DNA from: Sphingobacterium corticibacter
GTDB lineage: Bacteria; Bacteroidota; Bacteroidia; Sphingobacteriales; Sphingobacteriaceae
NCBI RefSeq assembly: GCF_003076635.1
Contig: NZ_QDKG01000004.1
Span: forward strand, 1 to 64,000
Direction: 5' to 3'
Length of the DNA stretch: 64,000 nt
In this document: positions 17,747 through 25,114 of the stretch, piece after piece
Numbering within the stretch: position 1 is the first letter of the stretch
Layout of the letters: every line of letters starts with the position of its first letter
The notes under the pieces: model-generated
What the model was told of the DNA's origin: nothing
The model's input: the letters and a program-made list of their open reading frames with translations, nothing else
Databases searched by the model: none
Position numbers and translations under genes: made by a program

Positions 17747-18049
17747 ATGATACGTAAAACAAGTGAAATGAACATCGATGGTGGCCAAATTGGTGAGGTA
17801 GTATACAGATATTATCCCATACATTCTGACCAGAGTGATCTAGATGGTTACGGAATGTATATGAATGATGATGGGGATGTTGCCTGCTGGTGCGAAATCG
17901 ATGATTCGCGTGGCAAATTATATATCAATAAATCGGTTTCAGGCGCCAATCTGCAAGCAGCACTTGAAAATTTTGCGGCATACTGCAAAGCAAAATTCCC
18001 TAAAACCCAATTTGATGATTTCGAGAATGTGGAATTATTCAATCAGTAA
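17747..18049 (+). CDS. Hypothetical protein (100 aa)
   Basis: 100 codons from ATG 17747; a second ATG at 17768 (MNIDGGQIGEVVYRYY) is an equally good start. Acidic and soluble, no signal peptide, one WCEIDD block in the middle. No family recognised. It stands alone 120 bp after nhaA and just before a dispersed 19-bp repeat and the second arsenic operon. Confidence 0.6.
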   Translation: MIRKTSEMNIDGGQIGEVVYRYYPIHSDQSDLDGYGMYMNDDGDVACWCEIDDSRGKLYINKSVSGANLQAALENFAAYCKAKFPKTQFDDFENVELFNQ

Positions 18050-18186
18050 TTCTAAGCTGCATAAAACGATCATTTCGACTAAGATGTAGGTATTGTATGA
18101 TTCCTTTCTATAATTAAATACACGTATATTTTATAGCATAGAAATAATTCGACGCATTTTAATATGAGATAGTTATAAGCATATAG

Positions 18187-18205
18187 TTCGTTTTGTGAGA
18201 CAGAT
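18187..18205 (+). repeat. Dispersed 19-bp repeat, copy A
   Basis: TTCGTTTTGTGAGACAGAT. Identical or near-identical copies lie at 21444, 35856, 37262 and 42138, all in the same orientation and all in gaps between gene blocks. This one precedes ars operon 2. Confidence 0.75.
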
Positions 18206-18236
18206 CTTGATTTCTTATATCATATTGATAATCTAA

Positions 18237-18268
18237 TTTGCATCTATAAAATAACTATCGTAATATTG
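18237..18268 (+). promoter_or_regulatory. Promoter of ars operon 2
   Basis: TTTG at 18237-18240 and TAATATTG at 18261-18268 with a 20-bp spacer, the same layout as before ars copy 1. The palindromic operator overlaps the -7 box and the arsR start codon follows within about ten bases. Confidence 0.6.
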
Positions 18269-18272
18269 CGAT
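18257..18272. promoter_or_regulatory. ArsR operator, ars copy 2
   Basis: ATCGTAATATTGCGAT, identical to the palindrome at 4096-4111, although surrounding bases have changed. Conservation of these 16 bp supports its role as the repressor site. Confidence 0.65.
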
Positions 18273-18278
18273 ATACTT

Positions 18279-18608
18279 ATGGGACTTACACGATCTGAAA
18301 TATTTACTGAGGAGCAGAACTTGCTTGCTAGCTTATTTAAAGCGATGGCTCATCCGGCGAGAATTGCGATCCTACAAAGGATAATCCTATCAAATACCTG
18401 TATTTGCGGCGATCTGGTAGGTGAACTTGGTTTAGCACAAGCAACTATTTCCCAGCACCTAAAAGAACTTAAATCAGCTGGACTAATACAGGGAACTATC
18501 GAAGGAGTAAGTGTTTGCTATTGTATCAATCCCAAAATATGGAAACTTCTGGAAAATAGACTTGGAGAATTTCTGGGTTCGTATAAAGGTACAACTGAGT
18601 GTTGTTAA
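18279..18608 (+). CDS. arsR: ArsR-family arsenic-responsive repressor, copy 2
   Basis: 109 residues, differing from the first copy (4118) only at four positions (L/F, V/M, V/I, A/T). All sensing and DNA-contact features are kept: NTCICGDL with its C-x-C pair, LGLAQATISQHLKEL and the terminal ECC. Because the sensing site, the recognition helix and the operator are unchanged, each repressor should be able to act on both operons. Heads the second arsR-DUF6428-arsC-acr3-phosphoesterase operon. Confidence 0.93.
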   Translation: MGLTRSEIFTEEQNLLASLFKAMAHPARIAILQRIILSNTCICGDLVGELGLAQATISQHLKELKSAGLIQGTIEGVSVCYCINPKIWKLLENRLGEFLGSYKGTTECC

Positions 18609-18627
18609 CCTTTTTTTGCTCTCATTA

Positions 18628-18643
18628 ATCGTAAAATTGCAAT
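18628..18643. promoter_or_regulatory. Second ArsR operator-like site inside ars copy 2
   Basis: ATCGTAAAATTGCAAT between arsR and the DUF6428 gene, identical to 4466-4481 in copy 1 and 14/16 to the main operator. Confidence 0.5.
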
Positions 18644-18656
18644 AATACTATATAAT

Positions 18657-19127
18657 ATGAAGATATCAGAAGTAAAGCAAATCCTTTCCAATGCGGAGGG
18701 TGTCAATTTTAAATTAGAAAGCGGACAATTTGTACCTGAACACTTTCATGTCACTGAGGTAGGTGTCATAACCAAGGACTTTATTGATTGTGGCGGAACC
18801 GTTCGTCACGAAAGAGTAGCGAATTTTCAGCTTTGGGATGCGGACGATTATGAGCATCGTTTAAAAGCAGGGAAGTTAATGGATATTATATCTCTTTCAG
18901 AAAAGGTCTTGGGTATGGATGATCTGGATGTAGAGGTTGAATACCAATCAGAGACGATCGGTAAATATGATCTGGGATTTGATGGCAAAGATTTTCTTTT
19001 GATATCTAAAAAGACAGCCTGTTTGGCGCTCGATAAATGTGGTGTTCCTTCTGAGAAACAAAAAGTTAAATTGTCAAACCTTGCTACAGGTAGTTCATCA
19101 TGTACTCCTGGCGGTGGCTGTTGTTAA
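18657..19127 (+). CDS. DUF6428-family protein of the ars operon, copy 2
   Basis: 156 residues, the counterpart of the gene at 4495, with scattered substitutions mainly in the first 40 residues and the tail. The HFHVTEVGVI block, DCGG and the Cys-rich end (CTPGGGCC) are kept; conservation of the tail through divergence suggests a thiol function. Here the only upstream start in frame is this ATG, which supports the start chosen for copy 1. Function unknown. Confidence 0.82.
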   Translation: MKISEVKQILSNAEGVNFKLESGQFVPEHFHVTEVGVITKDFIDCGGTVRHERVANFQLWDADDYEHRLKAGKLMDIISLSEKVLGMDDLDVEVEYQSETIGKYDLGFDGKDFLLISKKTACLALDKCGVPSEKQKVKLSNLATGSSSCTPGGGCC

Positions 19128-19137
19128 GATTTATATC

Positions 19138-19554
19138 ATGAAAAAAGTGTTGGTTCTCTGTACCGGTAACAGTTGCCGTAGTCAGATTGCAGAAGGTTAC
19201 CTGAGGTATTTTGCTAACGGTAAAGCGCTTATTTATAGTGCGGGAATTGAAACCCATGGTGTCAATCCCAAAGCCGCCCAAGTTATGAAGGAAGAAGGGA
19301 TAGATCTCTCTGGTCATACCTCCAATCACATTGATGAGTACAAGGATGTTGATTTTGATTATGTTATCACGGTGTGTGATCATGCCAAGGAAAGTTGTCC
19401 CTACATCCCAACAAATGCACTAAAATTCCATTATAACTTTCCTGATCCCGCCAAAGCACATGGTTCGGAGGAAGAAATAATGCACCAATTCAGAGCAGTT
19501 CGCCAGTTAATCAGAGATTACTGCTCAGATTTTGTCAATAAAAACTTGGCTTAG
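19138..19554 (+). CDS. arsC: Arsenate reductase, LMW-phosphatase type, copy 2
   Basis: 138 residues with the same active loop C-TGNSC-RS (Cys8, Arg14) and the later [10 protein letters not shown] stretch. Differences from copy 1 are conservative (for example YFTSDKT to YFANGKA). A longer frame opens at 19039 but that would overlap the DUF6428 gene almost 90 bases, and the ATG at 19138 matches the first copy. Works with acr3 directly downstream. Confidence 0.92.
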   Translation: MKKVLVLCTGNSCRSQIAEGYLRYFANGKALIYSAGIETHGVNPKAAQVMKEEGIDLSGHTSNHIDEYKDVDFDYVITVCDHAKESCPYIPTNALKFHYNFPDPAKAHGSEEEIMHQFRAVRQLIRDYCSDFVNKNLA

Positions 19555-19583
19555 TAGTTTACAAGACCTTTACAGATAAGCAC

Positions 19584-20675
19584 ATGTCAGCAACAAATTG
19601 CGCTCCTGTAGCGAAAAGGAAGAAATTAGGATTTTTGGACAGTTACCTTACTATATGGATCTTCATTGCTATGGCCATAGGTGTGTCCATAGGCATCTTT
19701 GTTCCCTCGTCGTCATCTTTTATAGGATCGTTTTCCAGCGGTGCAACTAACATTCCGCTGGCCATAGGTTTAATCCTGATGATGTATCCTCCCCTTGCCA
19801 AGGTTAAGTATGAGAACATAGGTAAAGTCTTTAAAGATGTGCGTATACTCAGCGTATCATTGGCGCTCAACTGGATAGTAGGGCCGCTACTGATGTTCTT
19901 TCTTGCGATCACCTTTTTGCATGACTACCCAGAATATATGGTAGGCCTTATCCTTATCGGTCTGGCAAGATGTATTGCAATGGTTGTCGTGTGGAATGAG
20001 CTCGCCGAAGGAAACAGGGAATATGCTGCCGGATTAATCGCGCTTAATAGCCTTTTCCAAGTACTCTTGTACGGAGTCTTTGCCTATATTTTTATTTCGC
20101 TACTTCCTCCATATTTCGGCGTGCAAGGATTAGAGATTGACATTACCGTAGCTGAAATTGCTACTAGTGTTGGAATATATCTGGGTATTCCTTTCGCTAT
20201 GGGGATACTAAGTAGATATGCTCTAATTAAATTAAAGGGAGAAAAGTGGTTTGCAGAGAAGTTTATACCTGCTGTATCTCCCCTGACCTTAATAGCACTG
20301 CTCTTTACGATCGTCGTCATGTTTAGCATAAAAGGTGAACTGATCGTTCAGATCCCGATGGATGTGTTGCGTATCGCTGTTCCGCTGATCCTATATTTCT
20401 GCATCATGTTTGTTATCAGCTTTTTTGCTGGGCGTTATTTTGGAGCAGATTACTCTAAGAGTACTTCCATCGCTTTTACTGCTACTGGAAATAATTTCGA
20501 ACTAGCTATTGCTGTAGCTATCGGCGTATTTGGAATAAATTCCGGCCAAGCATTTGCAGGTGTTATAGGTCCTTTGGTAGAAGTTCCTGCACTGATTGCC
20601 CTTGTTAATCTGGCATTCTGGTTTAGAAAGAGATATTACGGTGCATCGACCTTATCTGAGGAATCTAATGATTGA
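19584..20675 (+). CDS. acr3: ACR3-family arsenite efflux transporter, copy 2
   Basis: 363 residues, same layout as the first copy with [16 protein letters not shown] (Cys130), [17 protein letters not shown] and EVPALIALV. The N-terminal third and the C-terminus differ from copy 1 in silent and coding positions, while 20142-20497 is base-identical to 5980-6335. The protein is complete, so both pumps are likely functional. Confidence 0.94.
   Translation: MSATNCAPVAKRKKLGFLDSYLTIWIFIAMAIGVSIGIFVPSSSSFIGSFSSGATNIPLAIGLILMMYPPLAKVKYENIGKVFKDVRILSVSLALNWIVGPLLMFFLAITFLHDYPEYMVGLILIGLARCIAMVVVWNELAEGNREYAAGLIALNSLFQVLLYGVFAYIFISLLPPYFGVQGLEIDITVAEIATSVGIYLGIPFAMGILSRYALIKLKGEKWFAEKFIPAVSPLTLIALLFTIVVMFSIKGELIVQIPMDVLRIAVPLILYFCIMFVISFFAGRYFGADYSKSTSIAFTATGNNFELAIAVAIGVFGINSGQAFAGVIGPLVEVPALIALVNLAFWFRKRYYGASTLSEESND
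20142..20497 (+). repeat. 356-bp tract identical to 5980-6335
   Basis: Base-for-base identical to the acr3 segment of ars copy 1, bounded by single differences at 20141 and 20498. Both copies are in the same orientation, 14.16 kb apart. Confidence 0.85.
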
Positions 20676-20690
20676 TAAAAAACGACTCAT

Positions 20691-21428
20691 ATGAAAATCG
20701 CTTTCTTTTCTGATATCCATGCAAACCTATATGCTTTCAAGGCTATGCTAGAAGATTTGGACAGCCAGAGACCAGATACTGCTTATTGTCTGGGCGATCT
20801 AGTAGGATATCACATCTATCCCAATGAGGTAATTGAGGAAATACGCAGACGGGGCATTGCTACTCTAAAGGGAAACCATGATGAAAAAGTAGATAGCATT
20901 ACCACTACACCGGAATCTTTGAATGAGACTGATGAGAACTATGCATACCACCTAATAAGCCAAGATAACAGAGACTATCTAAAAAAACTTCCAACACTCA
21001 TAAATATTGGGTTTACATTCGGGGAAGCAACTTTCAAAATTGCTTTGGCTCACGGAAGTACAAGACGTATCGATGAATATATCCTGATTGATACTGATGA
21101 AAACTATGTGCTAGAAATTTTGGATGAAGCAGATGCAGATATCCTTATTGTTGGACATTCCCATAAGCCTTACCACCGGATTATAGAAACAAAGAGCGTT
21201 GTATTTAAACATGTTATAAATTTAGGCTCCGTAGGAAAACATAAGGATGGCGATCTCAGAGGGTGTTATGCATTGCTTACCATAGATAATAACAGTTCCC
21301 TATTACTTCGCGACAGTATCAACGTTGAATTTAGAAGGATTGATTATGATATGGAAGCATCCTCCAAAGCTATAGAAGAAAGTCCTTTACCTGCAGAATT
21401 TGCAGTAGCTCTAAGATCGGGACGATAG
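20691..21428 (+). CDS. Metallophosphoesterase of the ars operon, copy 2
   Basis: 245 residues, counterpart of the gene at 6529. All metal-site motifs are kept (DIH at 8-10, GDLVGY, GNHD, GHSHKP). It has more changes than the other operon members, such as ANLYAFKAMLEDLD for ANLLAFEAMLKDLD, which fits weaker constraint. Begins 15 bases after acr3. Substrate unknown. Confidence 0.85.
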   Translation: MKIAFFSDIHANLYAFKAMLEDLDSQRPDTAYCLGDLVGYHIYPNEVIEEIRRRGIATLKGNHDEKVDSITTTPESLNETDENYAYHLISQDNRDYLKKLPTLINIGFTFGEATFKIALAHGSTRRIDEYILIDTDENYVLEILDEADADILIVGHSHKPYHRIIETKSVVFKHVINLGSVGKHKDGDLRGCYALLTIDNNSSLLLRDSINVEFRRIDYDMEASSKAIEESPLPAEFAVALRSGR

Positions 21429-21443
21429 TCAGTCTAGTTATTC

Positions 21444-21527
21444 TTCGTTTTGTGAGACAGATGACCTTATTTACGTATGAGTATTTTACCTAGTTTATGT
21501 CTTTAGAATTTTTGGTAGCACTTACAC
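21444..21527 (+). repeat. Dispersed repeat, copy B (19-bp core plus extended homology)
   Basis: Core TTCGTTTTGTGAGACAGAT at 21444-21462, directly after ars operon 2. Similarity to copy D (37262) continues for about 65 more bases, through ATTTTAC, TTATGTCT and TAGAATTTTTGG to TTACAC, with scattered changes. The two copies therefore derive from one longer element. Confidence 0.75.
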
Positions 21528-21652
21528 GAGGGCTTCACTAATTTATCATTTATCGAATCTATTCTTTTTGTCGCAATCCTTCAATTTGTGAGAAAGATTC
21601 CAAATTAGATATATGTACAATGTGAACCTAGGTCTGTATAAATCAAGTGTAA

Positions 21653-22108
21653 TTAAGGGTGGACGATTGCCCAACCCTCATATTGCCTTAATATAATCTC
21701 TCCGTTACCGCTCGGAACGTAGTTCACGAAATCAAACAATTCGTTCTTTCCAATCTTTCGCTCCGCCATCGTTTTTTCGCATTGGACGAATACAACACCC
21801 TTGCTTTTCAGCGCAAGCAATAATTCCTGATAGCTATTTGTTTTCTTGTACATTTCCACGCCGTCAGAAAATGCGATGACCTCAATATGCAGTTTGCCTT
21901 TCAGTCTTGGGTCGGTCAGAACGTTATTGATATTGCGAAGTATGCCCCTCACATTTTTGTCGTCCGCTTCGTTCAGGATATAGAGTGCGTTGTAATGCTT
22001 TTTGTATGCTTTTGCAGGCTCAAAAACGGTATCTGTTTTTTGTTGTGCAAAAACGCCGATTGACGTAAGGCACAACACGCCTATCAGCAGGGCTTGTAGT
22101 TTTTTCAT
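21653..22108 (-). CDS. Exported DsrE-family protein
   Basis: 151 residues with a signal peptide ending at about residue 21 (GVFAQQ). The rest has the DsrE/DsrF-like fold signs: LYILNEADDKNVRGILRNINN, KLHIEVIAFSDGVEMY, and LLALKSKGVVFVQCEKTM with a Cys at the usual place of sulfur-carrying DsrE proteins. A role in extracytoplasmic sulfur transfer is likely but not proven. It is the last gene of a long minus-strand series with three TlpA-like thioredoxins. Confidence 0.8.
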   Translation of the reverse strand: MKKLQALLIGVLCLTSIGVFAQQKTDTVFEPAKAYKKHYNALYILNEADDKNVRGILRNINNVLTDPRLKGKLHIEVIAFSDGVEMYKKTNSYQELLLALKSKGVVFVQCEKTMAERKIGKNELFDFVNYVPSGNGEIILRQYEGWAIVHP

Positions 22109-22122
22109 TTTATTTCTTCGTT

Positions 22123-22752
22123 TTATTGTTCATTAATCAATTCCTCTATCTGTTTCACGAATTTGTCGGATGCGTAATTGGCAAATCCCGTGTGATGAAA
22201 CCTGACTTTTCCATTCTTATCCAGTACGACCGTAGTGGGCAATGAACCGGAGTACACTTCTGCCGGAACAGTACCGTTGGACTGATACATTGGCACTGAA
22301 AACTTTTCCTTGTCCAGATATGCCTTACCCGTTGCGGGGTCGTTGTCCTCGTTGATGGTCAGGAAGTACATATCGGGATTGTCCTTGAACTTCGTATAAA
22401 GCGTTTCAATGGAGGGAAATTCAGCCCGGCAGGGCGGACACCACGATGCCCAAAAGTTGATGAACACGACCTTGCCCCTTAAGGACGAGGTACTTTGAAC
22501 GCTTCCCTTTCCGTCCGTAAAATTAAAATCTGCATTGGCCTGGTTCGCTGTATCCATTTCCGGTTTATCCATACTCGGATTAAAAAGCCCTGTTGCCATT
22601 AACTGCCGAAGCAGGAACGATTTTGCATCGGGGCTTATCAGCAATATCCCAATGGCGGATACCATCAGGATAGTAAAGGTGTTTTTCTTCAGGTGCTGCC
22701 AGAGTTTATTTGCAGGAGGTTTCTTTTTTTTAAGCTCTTTATTGTTCAACAT
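22123..22752 (-). CDS. TlpA/ResA-like membrane-anchored thioredoxin
   Basis: 209 residues. A cytoplasmic start (LKKKKPPANKLW) is followed by one membrane helix (about 30-43), then an AhpC/TSA-Redoxin type thioredoxin domain exposed to the periplasm. The redox motif is WASWCPPCRAEF and the cis-Pro region SLPTTVVLDKNG. Acts as disulfide reductant or carrier outside the cytoplasm. First of the series that carries a TM anchor rather than a lipid; the next two genes upstream are paralogues. Confidence 0.88.
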   Translation of the reverse strand: MLNNKELKKKKPPANKLWQHLKKNTFTILMVSAIGILLISPDAKSFLLRQLMATGLFNPSMDKPEMDTANQANADFNFTDGKGSVQSTSSLRGKVVFINFWASWCPPCRAEFPSIETLYTKFKDNPDMYFLTINEDNDPATGKAYLDKEKFSVPMYQSNGTVPAEVYSGSLPTTVVLDKNGKVRFHHTGFANYASDKFVKQIEELINEQ

Positions 22753-22769
22753 AATTTCCGTTTTACCTG

Positions 22770-23348
22770 TTAGTTACTTTCGACCAATTCATTGATGGCT
22801 CGCACCATTTCGGGGCTTGTATAATCTCTGGCGCCCTCTATTCGGGCTATCATATCCCCGCTTTTGTCCAGTATGACCGTTGTGGGAATGGAGCCTGCCA
22901 AATAATCCGGCGGAATATCCCCGGCAGGAACATAGACGGGTAAATCATATTTGTTCTTCTTCATAAAGGCGGTGGATTTTTCCATCTTGTTGTCCACATC
23001 CACCATCAGGAACACGACGTCGTCATTGTCCTTGAATGACTGTCTTAGCCTGCTGATGGAGGGCATTTCGTGAATGCAGGGCGGACACCACGTCGCCCAA
23101 AAATTGATGAATACGACCTTTCCTTTTAATGCGCTTAAAGAAACGGTTTTGCCATCCTTGTCCGTAAAGGAAATATCCGAAGCTGTCGAAGCCGGAGCTT
23201 GTGCTCCCGTGACTTCTGCCGTAGGGGTATTCCGGTTCTCTTCCTTGTCCTCTTTGTTCCTATCCGTATTTCCGCAGGCTGCCAGCGCAATGGCTGTGAT
23301 GATGAACATCCCGGAACGAACCGCCAGATTTTTAAATTGTATTTTCAT
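22770..23348 (-). CDS. TlpA-like thioredoxin lipoprotein
   Basis: 192 residues with a lipoprotein signal (ITAIALAACGNTD, Cys at about 25). After an acidic linker the thioredoxin domain shows WATWCPPCIHEMPS and SIPTTVILDKSG. Likely anchored in a periplasm-facing membrane and acting on protein or low-molecular-weight disulfides. Paralogue of both neighbours; 17-38 bases separate the three genes. Confidence 0.88.
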   Translation of the reverse strand: MKIQFKNLAVRSGMFIITAIALAACGNTDRNKEDKEENRNTPTAEVTGAQAPASTASDISFTDKDGKTVSLSALKGKVVFINFWATWCPPCIHEMPSISRLRQSFKDNDDVVFLMVDVDNKMEKSTAFMKKNKYDLPVYVPAGDIPPDYLAGSIPTTVILDKSGDMIARIEGARDYTSPEMVRAINELVESN

Positions 23349-23386
23349 AACAAATTCTTTTATGGTTTTTTATTAATCTCATTTTT

Positions 23387-23950
23387 CTATTCACTCAATA
23401 GCTTCTTCATCAGGTCAACCACTTCCTTTGAAGAATAGTCTGCACCGCCGACCTGCCAGCCTATGATATTGTTATGCTTATCTACTATAATCGTAGTCGG
23501 GATAGAACCTGTAAAAAGCTCACGGGGTATTTCGCCATCGAGAACGTGTACGGGCAGGTCATTTTTTTTGTTCTTCATCCACTTTTTTGACCTTTCCATA
23601 TTCCCGTCCACATCGACCATCAAGAACACCAAATCCTTATTGTCCTTAAAGGTCTTCCGCAATTCAATGATGGAGGGCATTTCGTGGACACAAGGCGAAC
23701 ACCAAGTCGCCCAAAGATTGATGAAGACCACCTTTCCTTTTAACGAGTGTAACGAAATGATTTTGCCGTCTTCGTCCTTGAACTTCAAATCAGGTGTTTG
23801 CTGCGCACCGGGCACTAATGGCCGCTGCCCATTAGTGCCTTGATTTGCGGTCATATTGCCGTCAATGCCATTTCCGTTCATCGATGCGTATGCCCATCCC
23901 GTAATGACCATTAGCGGGAGCAGGGCTATTCTTTTGATGTATGCGTTCAT
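23387..23950 (-). CDS. TlpA-like exported thioredoxin
   Basis: 187 residues with a signal sequence (ALLPLMVITGWAYA). The redox motif is WATWCSPCVHEMPS, Ser in place of Pro in the CxxC, which would change its redox potential compared with the other two paralogues. SIPTTIIVDKHNN marks the cis-Pro region. Begins four bases after the end of the adaptor-protein gene upstream, so all belong to one operon. Confidence 0.87.
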   Translation of the reverse strand: MNAYIKRIALLPLMVITGWAYASMNGNGIDGNMTANQGTNGQRPLVPGAQQTPDLKFKDEDGKIISLHSLKGKVVFINLWATWCSPCVHEMPSIIELRKTFKDNKDLVFLMVDVDGNMERSKKWMKNKKNDLPVHVLDGEIPRELFTGSIPTTIIVDKHNNIIGWQVGGADYSSKEVVDLMKKLLSE

Positions 23951-23954
23951 AATC

Positions 23955-25091
23955 CTATTTGTTTATTATCTTCGATGAGCTCGCAGGCTCGGTTTTACCC
24001 TCTTTGATTTCCTCGGAGGGTTTGATAATGATTTTATCGGCTTGAGAAAGGTTACCGAAAACCTCTGTCAGCGTATCTAAACGAACGCCCTCGCTTACGG
24101 CAATCCGTTTTACTTCATCGCCCTTCAACGTCAGCACATACGTTCCCGACTGCGTGTTCAATACGCTCTTGGTCTGTACCCAATTGGACGGGCTTTTACG
24201 CTTTAACTTCAGCTTGACCTGCGCATAATCGCCGCCATGCAATTCGCCTGACGGGTTGCTCACATCAAACTCCAATGTAAGCGAACGGTCTTGTTGGTCA
24301 AGCAAGCCCGATGTACGGGAAAGTTTGGCATCAAAGGTCTTACCTGGCTGTGAGCTTACGGTAAATGTTGCGGGCATATCCTGCTGAACGGATGATGTGT
24401 GTTTTTCGGGCAGGGATAAGGTAAGGCGGAGCTTATTGCTCTGCGCCATCATAAATAATGGCGTATTGCTCCCGGTTCCTGCCAATGCGCCGACCGAAAC
24501 ATTCCTTTGGGTAATCACGCCGTCAAACGGTGCTGTAATGCGTAGATACTGCGACAACTGCGAAGAATACGCCGTACCCGCTTTGGAAGCATCATAAGCG
24601 GACTTCGCACTCTCCATCGCACTTTTAGCCCTGTCGAGTTCAATGTCCGCTACAGCTCCCGTTGTTTTGGAAGCCGTTACCAATCGCTCATAAGCCTGTT
24701 TTGCATAGAGGTAATCGCTGTAAACCTTTTGCTCTGTGGATTTATCGGAAAGGTACTGCTGCTGCATTTCGGGGGCTTCCAGCACCGCCAGAAGCTGCCC
24801 TTTGCGCACCCGGTCGCCACGGTCAACGTATAGTTGTTTTACAAACCCCGTGATCTTTCCATACACTGATACCTGCTCGAAAGGTTTAAGTTCTGCCGGA
24901 ACGGATATTTCGTATTCGGGATTGATGACCTGTACGGGAGCCGTTTTATAATTCACGGGTTTAGGCTGCTCCTTTTGTGCCTGTCCTTTTTCCTGCTCCT
25001 TTTGTGAGCAAGCCAAAAGCAACAATACCAGCGATGCGATCAGTGCCAGTACGGTTTTTGATTTTCTATTGATTGAAATGCTGTGATACAT
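23955..25091 (-). CDS. RND efflux periplasmic adaptor lipoprotein
   Basis: 378-residue membrane-fusion protein. A lipobox LLLLACSQK places the lipid Cys near 28. The lipoyl/barrel-sandwich halves are EQVSVYGKITGFVKQLYVDRGDRVRKGQLLAVLEAPE and LRITAPFDGVITQRNVSVGAL, with an alpha-hairpin of about 90 residues between. It links the RND pump (25115) with the TolC-like channel (28302). The order outer channel, pump, adaptor is the reverse of the most common one. Confidence 0.92.
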   Translation of the reverse strand: MYHSISINRKSKTVLALIASLVLLLLACSQKEQEKGQAQKEQPKPVNYKTAPVQVINPEYEISVPAELKPFEQVSVYGKITGFVKQLYVDRGDRVRKGQLLAVLEAPEMQQQYLSDKSTEQKVYSDYLYAKQAYERLVTASKTTGAVADIELDRAKSAMESAKSAYDASKAGTAYSSQLSQYLRITAPFDGVITQRNVSVGALAGTGSNTPLFMMAQSNKLRLTLSLPEKHTSSVQQDMPATFTVSSQPGKTFDAKLSRTSGLLDQQDRSLTLEFDVSNPSGELHGGDYAQVKLKLKRKSPSNWVQTKSVLNTQSGTYVLTLKGDEVKRIAVSEGVRLDTLTEVFGNLSQADKIIIKPSEEIKEGKTEPASSSKIINK

Positions 25092-25114
25092 TGTTTTCTA
25101 TTTTTAAAAGTTTG

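Noticed and set aside
19039..19137. Longer start for arsC copy 2
   Set aside because: The extension overlaps the DUF6428 gene in another frame and has no counterpart in copy 1.
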